Assembly (NCBI GenBank): GCA_041662605.1
Contig: JBAZSD010000025.1
Location: forward strand, 1 to 63,596
Source of the DNA: Desulfomonilaceae bacterium
GTDB taxonomy: Bacteria > Desulfobacterota > Desulfomonilia > Desulfomonilales > Desulfomonilaceae
Direction of reading: 5' to 3'
DNA length: 63,596 bases
Under the pieces are notes generated by a model, which worked only from the letters and a program-made list of their open reading frames with translations, was not told where the DNA came from and ran no database searches. Of this stretch, positions 10,501 through 16,870 are shown in pieces. Positions within the stretch are counted from its first letter, which is position 1. Each line of letters opens with the position of its first letter. A program made the position numbers and the translations under genes.

Positions 10501-12237
10501 GACGCCGGTATAGACTTTATACCTCCGGAAAAAGGTGTGTCAGCCTTTATGCAGGAGCTAGCCAGATCGTCGTCATCACCTGAAATCCTGGTGGCGGGAA
10601 AGCTTGGACCTTTTGAAGAAGACGCACTCGTCACCCTTGGTGAACAATCAGAGAAAATCTTTTTCCTGGCGGGGCAAAAAGCAACTATCGAGTCTTTGAT
10701 CCCGGGCGAACATCTAAAGATGAAGATCGAACTCGACCCGTCTCACCCGCTGCTCAATGATCATCGAATCGATCGAGCAGCCGTGTTCCCTGGAGCGGGC
10801 GGCATAGAGATTATGAGAAAAGCTGCGGAAATTCTTGATCCTTCCACGTCCGAAATGGTGATTCAAAATGTACGGTTCATGCAGCCGTTGAAGATATTCA
10901 AAAACGAGAAGTTTGTGGCTGAAGTTGATGTTTCCCGAGTTTCCGATCCTATGATCAAATTTAAGGCCCATATATCCAGCAGTCTTTTGGATAAAGAAGG
11001 CCGACCTTTCGGGGAGCCAAGATTCCATCACGAACTGTTTCTCGCTTCAGGCGAATCCGCCCATATAGATGTGCCGGATCACAATTGGAAACAGACTATC
11101 TTTGTTCCGGAACAAGAGATTTACTCGGTATTTTTTCATGGTCCTGCCTTTCGATTCCTTGATTATATTTCAGTTGAAGGAAAAGGTAAGGGAGTCCGCT
11201 TCCGATTCAAGGACACTGAGCATAGGCCGGATATGTTCCCCGATATTATTCCAGCGGCGATTGAAACAGCTTTTCAGGCTGGAGCAGCATTCGGACTGGA
11301 ATCTTATGGAGTAATACCTCTACCCGTAGGAGTAGAAAAGATTGTGATTCTGAAGCCAAATGGCGCCCCGACTCACGGAGTTGTAATTCCGACCAATATG
11401 ATTTCAAAAACTGGGACAGAGGGTCGTACTAAGATACGGTTTGACGGAATTCTTAGCGAAGCCGACGGGACTCCTGTGATTTTCTTGAAAGGTTTTGAGA
11501 TGGTAGAGTTACAAAGGGCAAATTCCTTTCCAAACCGGATTTTTGAAGAAATTTGTCCCATCGATGAGCTTGGCGTCAAATCAGACCAGAAACTGGACTT
11601 GGGAAAGTCCTTCCAGCTAGATGACGTTGAGGCTATTCTTAAAAACGCTACTCCGAAACGTCGCAAAGAGTGGATAGCCGGCCGCATGCTTTTGGGGAGA
11701 GCCCTGGACCGGTTGATGTCGAATAACGGCAACGGGTCCAAGAAAGGCCTAAAGCTCCAAATAGGATCAAACTCTTTGGGTAAACCTGTCGTTTATTCTT
11801 CTAAAGACCCTAAGTCAGAATTCGCCCAAGTCACTGTGACCCATTCAAATGGACTGGCAATGGCTTCAGCGACGTTATCCTCAGCATTTCAAGGAGTTGG
11901 CGCGGATATTGAGAAAGTAGAGAAGAGGAACTCTTCATGGGGAAAGGATTATTTTAATGATTCTGAACTTGAACTTGCGGATTCCTCTGGTGATCATGCC
12001 AGGCAGTTGACGCGTATATGGAGCCTCAAGGAAGCTGGACTAAAGGCTCTGGGCGTAGGGTTGAGATATGACTTGAGGGATGTCCTTGTAGTTGGAATTG
12101 ACAAAAACGGTAAAGCTAGACTTGAATTTAAGAATGAGGCCGGTAAGTTTGTGCGTGATAATGGTTTGAATGAAGTTGAAGCGCGAGTTGAGAATATCGG
12201 CGACAGTGTTCTGGCAAGGGCGTATATCAGGAGATAA
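1510..12237 (+). CDS. PUFA-synthase-like iterative type I polyketide/fatty-acid megasynthase (NPD-NPD-KS-AT-KS-ACP-ACP-KR-DH-PPTase)
   Basis: A 3575-residue multidomain synthase expected to build a long acyl or polyketide chain in the cytoplasm. Approximate domains: NPD-type flavin TIM barrel 1-200, partly degenerate; second NPD enoyl-reductase-like barrel 316-650 with FPVVQGPM and EGGESGGHIG; KS 726-1187 with Cys935 in DAACASS and HGTST; AT 1318-1640 with Ser1419 in GHSLGEY; a second KS 1762-2268 with Cys2018 in DAACAGTT; two ACPs near 2350-2425 and 2455-2530; KR about 2755-3010 with GGARGI and Tyr2951; hot-dog DH about 3075-3340 with HPLLNDH; and a Sfp-type phosphopantetheinyl transferase about 3365-3570 with GADIEKVEKR and WSLKEAGLKALG. 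In classical PUFA systems these activities are spread over PfaA-E. Both ACPs have LGIDT where LGIDS is canonical. The product is not predictable from sequence. Confidence 0.9.
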   Translation: MKTISELNIVTPIIFVNPYFNKDFSLIAKVNQAGGIGVIDHVTVGPASFEPDDSTPYGIRVHVDDPLLEGSNKRIKLAIIPLEDNHRLVSFEDGFFSKLSIPVFVEVGSVSDVANAQRMGAAGLIVRGSEGPGWVSPTHGFVLLQQIIQITKLPVFQQGGVGPYTSAGVIGAGASGIVLDYHLLLTDESAIDSELKMFLSSLNLPGSTILNEISGHHFRSYSRIGTKKIRELKKTEESLAVDESTQYQKLIFSQIGYPTAKPDSDDSIFPFSEDLIINKILLQKCHSVSEVIAAFDSAMKLCSGAWPFKEGSPLSVEHGVRFPVVQGPMAHVSDNSDFLKAVNDGGGLPFLALGNMPGPIAQQTLEQAREKNGSTFGVGLIGLEINRSRYEAHLEIMRSNPPKFAILAAGGPELALTIEGLGARCYLHCPSPGILSEALKAGLRRFVFEGGESGGHIGNLSSLNLWNANLNQLEEAHKNGLDLNEVSVLLAGGIGSPQGSAFIAGMTDHLTQKGLKVGLQLGTAYLTTAEAVNAKAITDSYRRLTLESRDTVVVGRTVNTMTRVACSRMANELVERELERLRAGMPLRDRKELYEQDNLGGLRLASKGCAIDPATSQSDCPQFYELSPHEQVERGLYLMGQVACLLNEPTTIAQVHENLIFKGQEIYRKPASKLEFVEPAHTGPSTQLSPFKQVEAIQTGVNAMNSNELGENSEQRQIVELNSDNEPIAVIGIGLRLPGSDSPEKFWRQIVEKKSGIGPTPDERWGSVDLYYDSDPRVPDKTYSKIGGFISDFNFDPLKYRIPPTVAQKMDRTQKMAVACVADALTDAGLSPEALKGQRVGTVIGNSMGGEITDLYAERVGLPRTLLRMREAMDAANVDSSISEKILDDFRGRFLAGLPEITEDSLPGELANVISGRIANVFNLEGPNFTVDAACASSMAAIMNAVSSLRSRVMDCAIAGGVDTSMQPSIFVKFCKVGALSPDGSRPFDAAANGFVMGEGAGVMILKRLSDALSSGDRIYALILDVGSSSDGRGKGITAPNSAGQERAIRACLENSGVDPVTIGLIEAHGTSTAVGDKTELMILDKFFRNAGSPSGSVGIGSVKSQLGHLKAAAGSAGMIKAILSLYHRSLPPTINVTNPNPCIDWESSPLSLVTSSRPWKSTKGVPRRAGVSAFGFGGTNFHVVLQEYSPGLQLVSSNRPATLPSVEFAKPNWPKPDNLNVSGEIWAIGGNNTEELVRKIETVLETINPSTYKTLASSHRNECRSFQLRFGFASADIETTSKKLVSILEALQDPAKRGFLTARGVHFSEGKPSKSLTGAAFLFPGQGSQYPYMLRDLCDRFPVVAETFNEADNIMKGLGLKKISSLVFPDPAELAEPGANDVLKDTQNLQPMILTADTAIFRLLKQMGLYPVACAGHSLGEYAACVASGVFTFPDALEAVAVRGREMARVSIADPGLMMSIPADARLVEEVIAQVDGYVVAANKNSPKQTVISGETAAVKRAGELFRERGLEGMLIPVSAAFHSGVVAPAREPFMKTLEKLSVSSPAIAIISNVTGDYYPVGPGAPARIRDLLGKQFAAPVEWVKTLRRLHGDGIRVFVECGPKRVMTNLTIDTLSKEVIALPTNHPKKGGVLQLLESLAALIVEGFELNIHAAEIPHQTPHTERLRQRTNLAVVPTGIEQGHPQDVTVTVTEKATSPLDALLDAELEDIASKPEFTKFVELQGNPIRSLIKSSFNTYVDNILPLQKTVTMVKTEEINFKPVVISGMAAGLPSDVRFPFDKENLDDLILGKNFIKKVPENSRREMLEKNVERLFKGPSGEAELQIVHDVSEVIKLAGFFENDDSLVEGFGLERRLIEAMDVTTRMAVATGLEALREAGIPLVQQTRTTSAGIELPEAWALPQALRAETGIIFASAFPGMASLVDEVTREASARFGAGAKKRLIDFYTGIVQRIKDDDEKESITRWFTQEFDRLTGSGSGELYTFNRNFLLRVMSMGHGQLAQLIKAQGPNTHVDAACAGTTQAILLGRDWIRTGQAKRVLVVAADDVAGRQLFPWIGSGFLAMGAATTNANVNEAALPFDDRRHGLILGSAAAAIVLESEDLVKNRGMDPIASIEAGVIANSGFHGTRLDVDHISTVMEKMISKWEEQSGVLRSELAKKMFFMSHETYSPKRGGSSSAEIKALRSTFGSAATIIPIANTKGFTGHTMGVGVEDVVALRCLQKRTLPPIPNLKVPDPEFQDMNLSSGGPCDARYALRLAAGFGSQIVMSLYKVASHEENRVTDYGANRVWLKQISGYEDPVVSIENRTLKVSERVIAEKPKVEGSPEKVAVSSKVQVEKKLPGSGSETGMEQIKQIILSLLSAKTGYPPDMLDTGLDLEADLGIDTVKQAEFISDVRDKFNIPRIEGLKIAEFPTIEHIIGFVAEHTATSLQPAEDVNQRQISVPAEKALTDELEVRTKILELLSAKTGYPPDMLDTGLDLEADLGIDTVKQAEFISDVRDKFNIPRIEGLKIAEFPTIERIIGFVLEKKTPIVAVPVVQEMTESVPLAMVSGNIQTYEARLVKIDTRVTSAFPDVDEIVIFGADDLFLSEIKKLVQSIIVTRLDGPIEIPSRQNKRVGVINVTTAFNMQTALYPSFELFRALATSFEDGPVFLVNIVSEDGAWGFENPQQTGYISGAITGAAKSFSREYPKTVCRCLDISPSILETHGPKLAIQSLIEDFPLETGVADNLEFRCIRFAPPRTTEHESGSVNQGEVILATGGARGITAACLTGIAEQVPVTFVILGRTVLSSRAETLSTFGADEWNQEKIRIIERYKREGKPPTPVLVEKEFFRLKNEVEVFQNVKKLKSLGSEVIYRGVDIVDSEAVDNVIAEIGRLCGRVDVFVHGAGIDISRALRSKTMDQIKLVFNVKVEGARNVMAALDRHELPPRRIVGFGSVAGRFGNMAQIDYSAANDGLAHLLRWLAREYDIRSTVIDWAPWAEIGMATRGSVQQSLEDAGIDFIPPEKGVSAFMQELARSSSSPEILVAGKLGPFEEDALVTLGEQSEKIFFLAGQKATIESLIPGEHLKMKIELDPSHPLLNDHRIDRAAVFPGAGGIEIMRKAAEILDPSTSEMVIQNVRFMQPLKIFKNEKFVAEVDVSRVSDPMIKFKAHISSSLLDKEGRPFGEPRFHHELFLASGESAHIDVPDHNWKQTIFVPEQEIYSVFFHGPAFRFLDYISVEGKGKGVRFRFKDTEHRPDMFPDIIPAAIETAFQAGAAFGLESYGVIPLPVGVEKIVILKPNGAPTHGVVIPTNMISKTGTEGRTKIRFDGILSEADGTPVIFLKGFEMVELQRANSFPNRIFEEICPIDELGVKSDQKLDLGKSFQLDDVEAILKNATPKRRKEWIAGRMLLGRALDRLMSNNGNGSKKGLKLQIGSNSLGKPVVYSSKDPKSEFAQVTVTHSNGLAMASATLSSAFQGVGADIEKVEKRNSSWGKDYFNDSELELADSSGDHARQLTRIWSLKEAGLKALGVGLRYDLRDVLVVGIDKNGKARLEFKNEAGKFVRDNGLNEVEARVENIGDSVLARAYIRR
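8638..9070 (+). repeat. Tandem ACP-encoding repeat inside the megasynthase
   Basis: Two ACP coding segments lie 309 bp (103 codons) apart. About 124 bp of each (8638-8761 and 8947-9070) is identical except for one base seen by eye. The linkers on either side have diverged, so the cores look recently homogenised, for example by gene conversion. Each core encodes DLEADLGIDTVKQAEF with Thr at residues 2386 and 2489. Confidence 0.85.
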
Positions 12238-12410
12238 TGATAAGATGTTTTATCAATTTCTGTGGTACTATTAAGAATTGTTTTCCTGAGCGCTTTGTTT
12301 CATAATCAAATTTGATTTTCAGGCCTCCGGAAGTAGAAGCTAGATCTCATTTGAGGGCTAGGCGAGGTTGTACAACATACAATCCTGGCTAGCTGCGTGG
12401 CTGTGGCCTT
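12238..12410 (+). promoter_or_regulatory. Intergenic region with palindrome GTTGTACAAC
   Basis: No gene is seen in this gap. A perfect 10-bp palindrome, GTTGTACAAC, lies at 12367-12376, about 35 bases before the next start codon, and could be an operator for the following regulator gene. No convincing -35/-10 pair or terminator is visible. Confidence 0.3.
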
Positions 12411-15044
12411 ATGCCCAATTATGCGTTAGACATTTCTTCCAAAGACATAAGAGACCATCTTCCCGGTCCGCTTAGGCGTCTCGCTGATGAAAAAGACATT
12501 ATTCATGAGTTTGAACAGGGCGCTTTGATTCTTGACAAAGAAACTTCAGCCAACCATGTCGCTTATGTGGTTTCAGGATCAGCCGGTGTTGTCCTAAAAA
12601 ATGAGGATGACGAAAGGATGGCTGTAGATGTCTGCGGTCCCGGCGATATATTTGGCGGGGTTGAATTTTTTACAGGTGTGCCCTGGAAATCGGACACGGA
12701 ACTAATTGCGGATGAGTATGTTATTGCATTAGTCATTTCATCTCTTGACTTTGAAAATCTGATTCGCCTCAATCCGGATTTCACAGTCAACCTGACGAAG
12801 AACCTTGTTCGAAAGATAATGTCTCTTGATAGGCTGATGCTAAGGAGCAAACAGAAGCGGAGGGCGCTCCACTCTCTTATAAGTCAGGAATACGAAATAT
12901 TTCCAGATTATGTGATCGGGGAAAGCATCCGGAAAAGTCTGGCCCCCAAAATTGAAAGGCTGGCGGAATCGGATGGCCCTACGTTGGTTATAGGTGAGAG
13001 TGGGGTAGGCAAAGAGTTAATTGCTCAACAGATGTACAAAATGAGCAGGTATGCCAAAGAGGTATTCCTGGTACTGGATTTACATCGTGCTTCCGACAAC
13101 TGGCTAACCGGTTCACTAGAGGGCTCCGGCAAAGAAAATGAATCCGAAATCACGGAAAAACAGTTAAGGCTGATTTTTGGACATGAAGAAGCGGGCCGTG
13201 ACGGATCAATCAAAGAAACTCCCGGTTATTTCGAATTGAGCGACGAAGGAACGCTTCTCATACGCGGGATTGAGAAACTGACCCCTGTATGCCAAATGAA
13301 GCTTATGGAGGCAATAGTCACGGACACCTTTCGACGTCGAGGGGGGTTTGCTCAAATGCGAGCAAAGGTCCGTCTGCTGGCCACTACCAGGCTTTCCAAA
13401 TCCCAAATTACATTGGAGAATCATCCTTTAATTTTTGGACTGCTTCAGAGATCCGTCACTATACCCCCGCTTAGACAGCGACGTCGTGAGATACCCGGTC
13501 TTATCCGCTATTATTTGAAAAAATATCAGGAAGAACTGGGGCGAGAATTGAGCGATCTACCTAGAGAGACGCTGAAAACACTTCTCAACTACAGTTGGCC
13601 TGGGAATGATTTGGAACTTTCAATCACATTGAAACGAGCCATACTTGTTTGCGAAGGGGGAGTTTTAAGGCCCCAGGACATATACTTTGACCTTCAGCAC
13701 GTTCAAGGCAAATGGAAGGTAAATCTTTTCAAGTTTGCGTCGATCAAAAAGGCGTTTCTCAGTCCCCTATATCCGGCTTTGCTCCAAAGCGCCGTAACTC
13801 CATTCTTTTTTCTCATACTATTGTTCCTGTTCTTGGGGCCATCCGATCCTTTAAATAACCCTGCGGCCCTTATAAGTTGGGCTCTTGGATGGCCGATCCT
13901 AATTGGAGGGTCCCTTATATGGGCCAGATTCTGGTGCTCATTGTGTCCGATAGGGGTAATCTCGAATCTCGCCCAGCGCTTGGTTTCTTTCGAAAAGCCA
14001 TTCCCCGCTTTTTTGAAAAGACATTCTGATTTTCTTATTGCGGGAGCGGTTCTTTTTGTTATCTGGTTCGAAACAGCCACAAACATTAGAAATTCGCCTG
14101 CCAAGCTTGGCTTGCTTCTTCTAACAATGCTACTGTCCGCCATACTTGTGTCGATCGTTTACGAACGTCAGTCGTGGTGTCTATACCTTTGCGGCCTGGG
14201 TGGAATGGTAGGAGTGCTTTCAAAAACTTCTTTTTTGGAACTCCGCGCCAACAGCGCTATTTGCATATCACAATGCTCCTCAAATGAATGTTACCTCGGA
14301 ACAAGCGAGAATGTCGGATGCCAGTTTGGGCATGCTGGGCCTAGGTTGAGGAGCAACCGGGTTTGTAGATTATGTGGCCAGTGCGTCAAGAACTGCCCTC
14401 ATTCCGCGATAACTCTTAATCTACGGCTACCTGGTGAGGAAATATGGCAACTCAGCCAGAGACATGCGGGTACAGCTTTTTTGGTTCTTGGAATGATAGG
14501 GGGATTGTTTAGCGAGATGGTGAGCACAATGCCGGAGTATAAAGCGCTAGCCGTACAGACACCCTTTTCTCCGGTTGTATTCTTCACCATGGTCTTTTTA
14601 ACGATTATCATCAGCCTCAACCTGATGACCCTGGCGGCGGCGCAGCTATCCCGACGGATTTTTGGCGATACGTTGAGACAAAATTTCGCGCGTTTCGGGT
14701 TGGCTCTACTTCCGATCACGCTAACCTGTTTTCTAGCTTTTCATGTATATTATCTCATTAACCTTGGCGTGCAGATACCTATCCTGATAAGTAAGTATTT
14801 TGACATAGAAATTCTTAGAAGTTTGATCATAACGGTTGAGCCGGACACAACCAGGCACATTCAGTACGTGACAGTCTTGATTGGGTTGGTTTGGACTCTA
14901 ATCACCGATTTCAAGCTTGCTCAATGGAGCGACAAATCATGGTCCAGAAAGTTTCTAGGCCTGGCGCCTCACGCCTTGGTCGCAATAGTTATTTCTGGCT
15001 TGATGATAAAGGCCGTCAATGCGTTCTTTTACAGTGTCAAGTGA
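12411..15044 (+). CDS. Cyclic-nucleotide-binding / degenerate sigma54-type AAA+ / membrane 4Fe-4S polyferredoxin fusion protein
   Basis: An 877-residue membrane protein joining sensing and electron-transfer modules. Residues about 1-130 look like a CRP-type cNMP-binding barrel. Residues about 165-430 resemble the AAA+ module of sigma54 activators, with Walker A GESGVGKE. However, the GAFTGA loop is missing (HEEAGRDGSIKETPG occupies its place) and Walker B LFLDEIGEL has become LLIRGIEKL, so sigma54 activation and ATP hydrolysis are doubtful. There is no C-terminal Fis-type HTH. Instead several membrane helices follow with CSLCP, CLYLCG and CISQC, then a ferredoxin-like CRLCGQCVKNCP as in NapH/NosR-type proteins. 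It may be a redox-linked membrane sensor; its substrate is unknown. The start has a weak ribosome-binding site. Confidence 0.75.
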   Translation: MPNYALDISSKDIRDHLPGPLRRLADEKDIIHEFEQGALILDKETSANHVAYVVSGSAGVVLKNEDDERMAVDVCGPGDIFGGVEFFTGVPWKSDTELIADEYVIALVISSLDFENLIRLNPDFTVNLTKNLVRKIMSLDRLMLRSKQKRRALHSLISQEYEIFPDYVIGESIRKSLAPKIERLAESDGPTLVIGESGVGKELIAQQMYKMSRYAKEVFLVLDLHRASDNWLTGSLEGSGKENESEITEKQLRLIFGHEEAGRDGSIKETPGYFELSDEGTLLIRGIEKLTPVCQMKLMEAIVTDTFRRRGGFAQMRAKVRLLATTRLSKSQITLENHPLIFGLLQRSVTIPPLRQRRREIPGLIRYYLKKYQEELGRELSDLPRETLKTLLNYSWPGNDLELSITLKRAILVCEGGVLRPQDIYFDLQHVQGKWKVNLFKFASIKKAFLSPLYPALLQSAVTPFFFLILLFLFLGPSDPLNNPAALISWALGWPILIGGSLIWARFWCSLCPIGVISNLAQRLVSFEKPFPAFLKRHSDFLIAGAVLFVIWFETATNIRNSPAKLGLLLLTMLLSAILVSIVYERQSWCLYLCGLGGMVGVLSKTSFLELRANSAICISQCSSNECYLGTSENVGCQFGHAGPRLRSNRVCRLCGQCVKNCPHSAITLNLRLPGEEIWQLSQRHAGTAFLVLGMIGGLFSEMVSTMPEYKALAVQTPFSPVVFFTMVFLTIIISLNLMTLAAAQLSRRIFGDTLRQNFARFGLALLPITLTCFLAFHVYYLINLGVQIPILISKYFDIEILRSLIITVEPDTTRHIQYVTVLIGLVWTLITDFKLAQWSDKSWSRKFLGLAPHALVAIVISGLMIKAVNAFFYSVK

Positions 15045-15068
15045 TATGAACGTTCTCGGGGTATAAAT

Positions 15069-16034
15069 TTGGACCTTTTAGAATCAATACAGTCCACTAT
15101 GGACCAATTGGAAGATCAACTCATACAACAGTTGCGTAGTCGAGTTCCCGTCGCTTTTGAAATAGGCGCTCACATTATGAATAGCGGAGGCAAGAGAATC
15201 AGGCCTCAATTAACGGTTATAGCAGCGAGAATGGGTGGCTACACGGGTATTCACGCTGTAACGCTGTCCGGCGCGATTGAGTGCATACATACGGCCACGC
15301 TTTTACACGACGATGTAGTGGATTCTGCGGACACGCGTCGAGGCAGACCAGCGGCAAACACCCTTTGGTCGAATGAAATGTGCGTCCTAGGAGGTGATTT
15401 CATACTCGCCAAGGCGTTTACCGCCCTCACATCGATCCAGAACCTGAGAATACTGGAAATTGTGTCACGAACCACTGAGCGACTCAGTGAAGGTGAGCTT
15501 TTTCAAATGATGAACATAGGCAACATGGATTTTAGCGAAAAAGATTACCTCCAAGTCATCACGGATAAAACAGCGGTCCTTATGGAGGCTGCCTGCAGAG
15601 GGGGATCAATTCTGGGCGGCCTTGATTCGGAGAAAGAAGAAGCCCTGGCCAGGTTTGGTTTCAACCTGGGGATCGCTTTCCAGATGACGGACGATGTCAT
15701 CGATTACAGGTCCGAAAAAGAGACGATGGGGAAGAACCCTGGAAAAGATCTGGAAGAAGGGAAATTGACACTTCCGTTGATCGCTTCTCTGAGAGGGGCA
15801 AACCCTGAGGAAAAGGCTGCGGTAAAGGAGATGATTCATGGGAAGACCGTGACGAATGAAGATCTTGCATGGGTGCGGAAATTTCTTGATCGCAGAGGCG
15901 GACTAACGGAGACATTGTCTCGCAGTAGAGACTACCTCAACGCAGCGGTGGAGTCCTTGGCCATATTCCCTGATTCCGAAGAGAAAAGGGCGCTAATCAA
16001 GCTCTCAGATAGAATATTGCACAGAACCTACTGA
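15069..16034 (+). CDS. ispB: Polyprenyl diphosphate synthase (octaprenyl/heptaprenyl type)
   Basis: It extends allylic diphosphates with isopentenyl diphosphate to make the long isoprenoid tail of quinones. Family signatures are GGKRIRP (about residue 40), the first Asp-rich motif LLHDDVVDSADTRRG and the second MTDDVIDYRSE. The length of 321 residues is normal for trans-prenyl synthases of the IspB/HepB class. The reading frame begins with TTG at 15069, and an ATG at 15102 is a shorter alternative. It starts 24 bases after the membrane polyferredoxin gene, so the two are probably cotranscribed. Chain length cannot be read from the sequence by eye. Confidence 0.88.
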   Translation: MDLLESIQSTMDQLEDQLIQQLRSRVPVAFEIGAHIMNSGGKRIRPQLTVIAARMGGYTGIHAVTLSGAIECIHTATLLHDDVVDSADTRRGRPAANTLWSNEMCVLGGDFILAKAFTALTSIQNLRILEIVSRTTERLSEGELFQMMNIGNMDFSEKDYLQVITDKTAVLMEAACRGGSILGGLDSEKEEALARFGFNLGIAFQMTDDVIDYRSEKETMGKNPGKDLEEGKLTLPLIASLRGANPEEKAAVKEMIHGKTVTNEDLAWVRKFLDRRGGLTETLSRSRDYLNAAVESLAIFPDSEEKRALIKLSDRILHRTY

Positions 16035-16107
16035 CCATTTCTTGACATAAGGGAGCCAGATTGGTAAACAGCGCATTATATGTTTGTTTTTTTGGGGACT
16101 TTTTAGA

Positions 16108-16761
16108 GTGATTTTGTTTGTCCGTTTCTTATTAGTGACTATACTTGCCGTTCTAATGTCGGGTTGTCCTGCTTTATGGAACTCCGATGTCAAAGACAAA
16201 AGCGTTTCGCCTGAAGAGCTATTCAGCAAGGCCAAGGACAAACTAAAGGAAAAAAGCTATGCCGACGCGGTAAGTTCTCTTGAACGATTGAAATCGGCTT
16301 ACCCCGAATTTAAGCAAATGCCCCAAGTCTATTTATCAATAGCTGACGCTTTCTACGATGAAGGTTCATACGACAGGGCGATAGCAAGATATTTGCAGTT
16401 TCTCGAACTTTATCCCGCCGACAAAGACGCCTCCAAGGCTCGCTATCAAATAGGCATGTCATATTTCAATCAGATCAAAGGAACGGACCTTGATAACCGT
16501 GTGGTCAAACAGGCCATAAGGTCCTTCAAAGCAGTCTCAGAAGCGCCGGATGCCGGAGAATGGGGAAAAAAGGCCGAAGAAAAAAGTCGGGAGTGCCAGA
16601 GAAAACTCGCTGACAAGGAGTTGTACAAAGCTCGCTCTTATATCAGTCTTGGAAACTATAAGGCTGCTCGCTTGGCTGCTCAACGGGTTCTCGATCAATA
16701 TCCTAAGCTGGGCCTGGATGACGAAGCCAAGCAACTTCTGGCAAATATCAAAAGCAAGTAG
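16108..16761 (+). CDS. bamD: BamD/YfiO-like outer-membrane assembly lipoprotein
   Basis: A secreted TPR lipoprotein of about 217 residues, the usual size for BamD, the essential lipoprotein partner of BamA in outer-membrane protein insertion. It begins with a hydrophobic signal and a lipobox-like LMSGC. TPR-type helices follow, including SPEELFSKAKDKLKEKSY, SYDRAIARYLQFLELYP and ARLAAQRVLDQYP. GTG 16108 is preferred to the TTG at 16084 because it gives a compact signal peptide and has GGGGAC upstream. Other TPR lipoproteins of the tol-pal region look similar, so the BamD name is likely but not certain. Confidence 0.75.
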   Translation: MILFVRFLLVTILAVLMSGCPALWNSDVKDKSVSPEELFSKAKDKLKEKSYADAVSSLERLKSAYPEFKQMPQVYLSIADAFYDEGSYDRAIARYLQFLELYPADKDASKARYQIGMSYFNQIKGTDLDNRVVKQAIRSFKAVSEAPDAGEWGKKAEEKSRECQRKLADKELYKARSYISLGNYKAARLAAQRVLDQYPKLGLDDEAKQLLANIKSK

Positions 16762-16870
16762 TTCCTGCCTTTTTGGTTATCTACACGTTCTTGAAAACAA
16801 AAAGTGACGATTCTGGGTTCTTTTTAATTCATTGAGATTGTTCTTTTGATGGTCTTGTTGGAGGAAGCTC

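Noticed and set aside
12411..13700. Active sigma54-dependent activator
   Set aside because: GAFTGA, Walker B acids and the HTH are missing.
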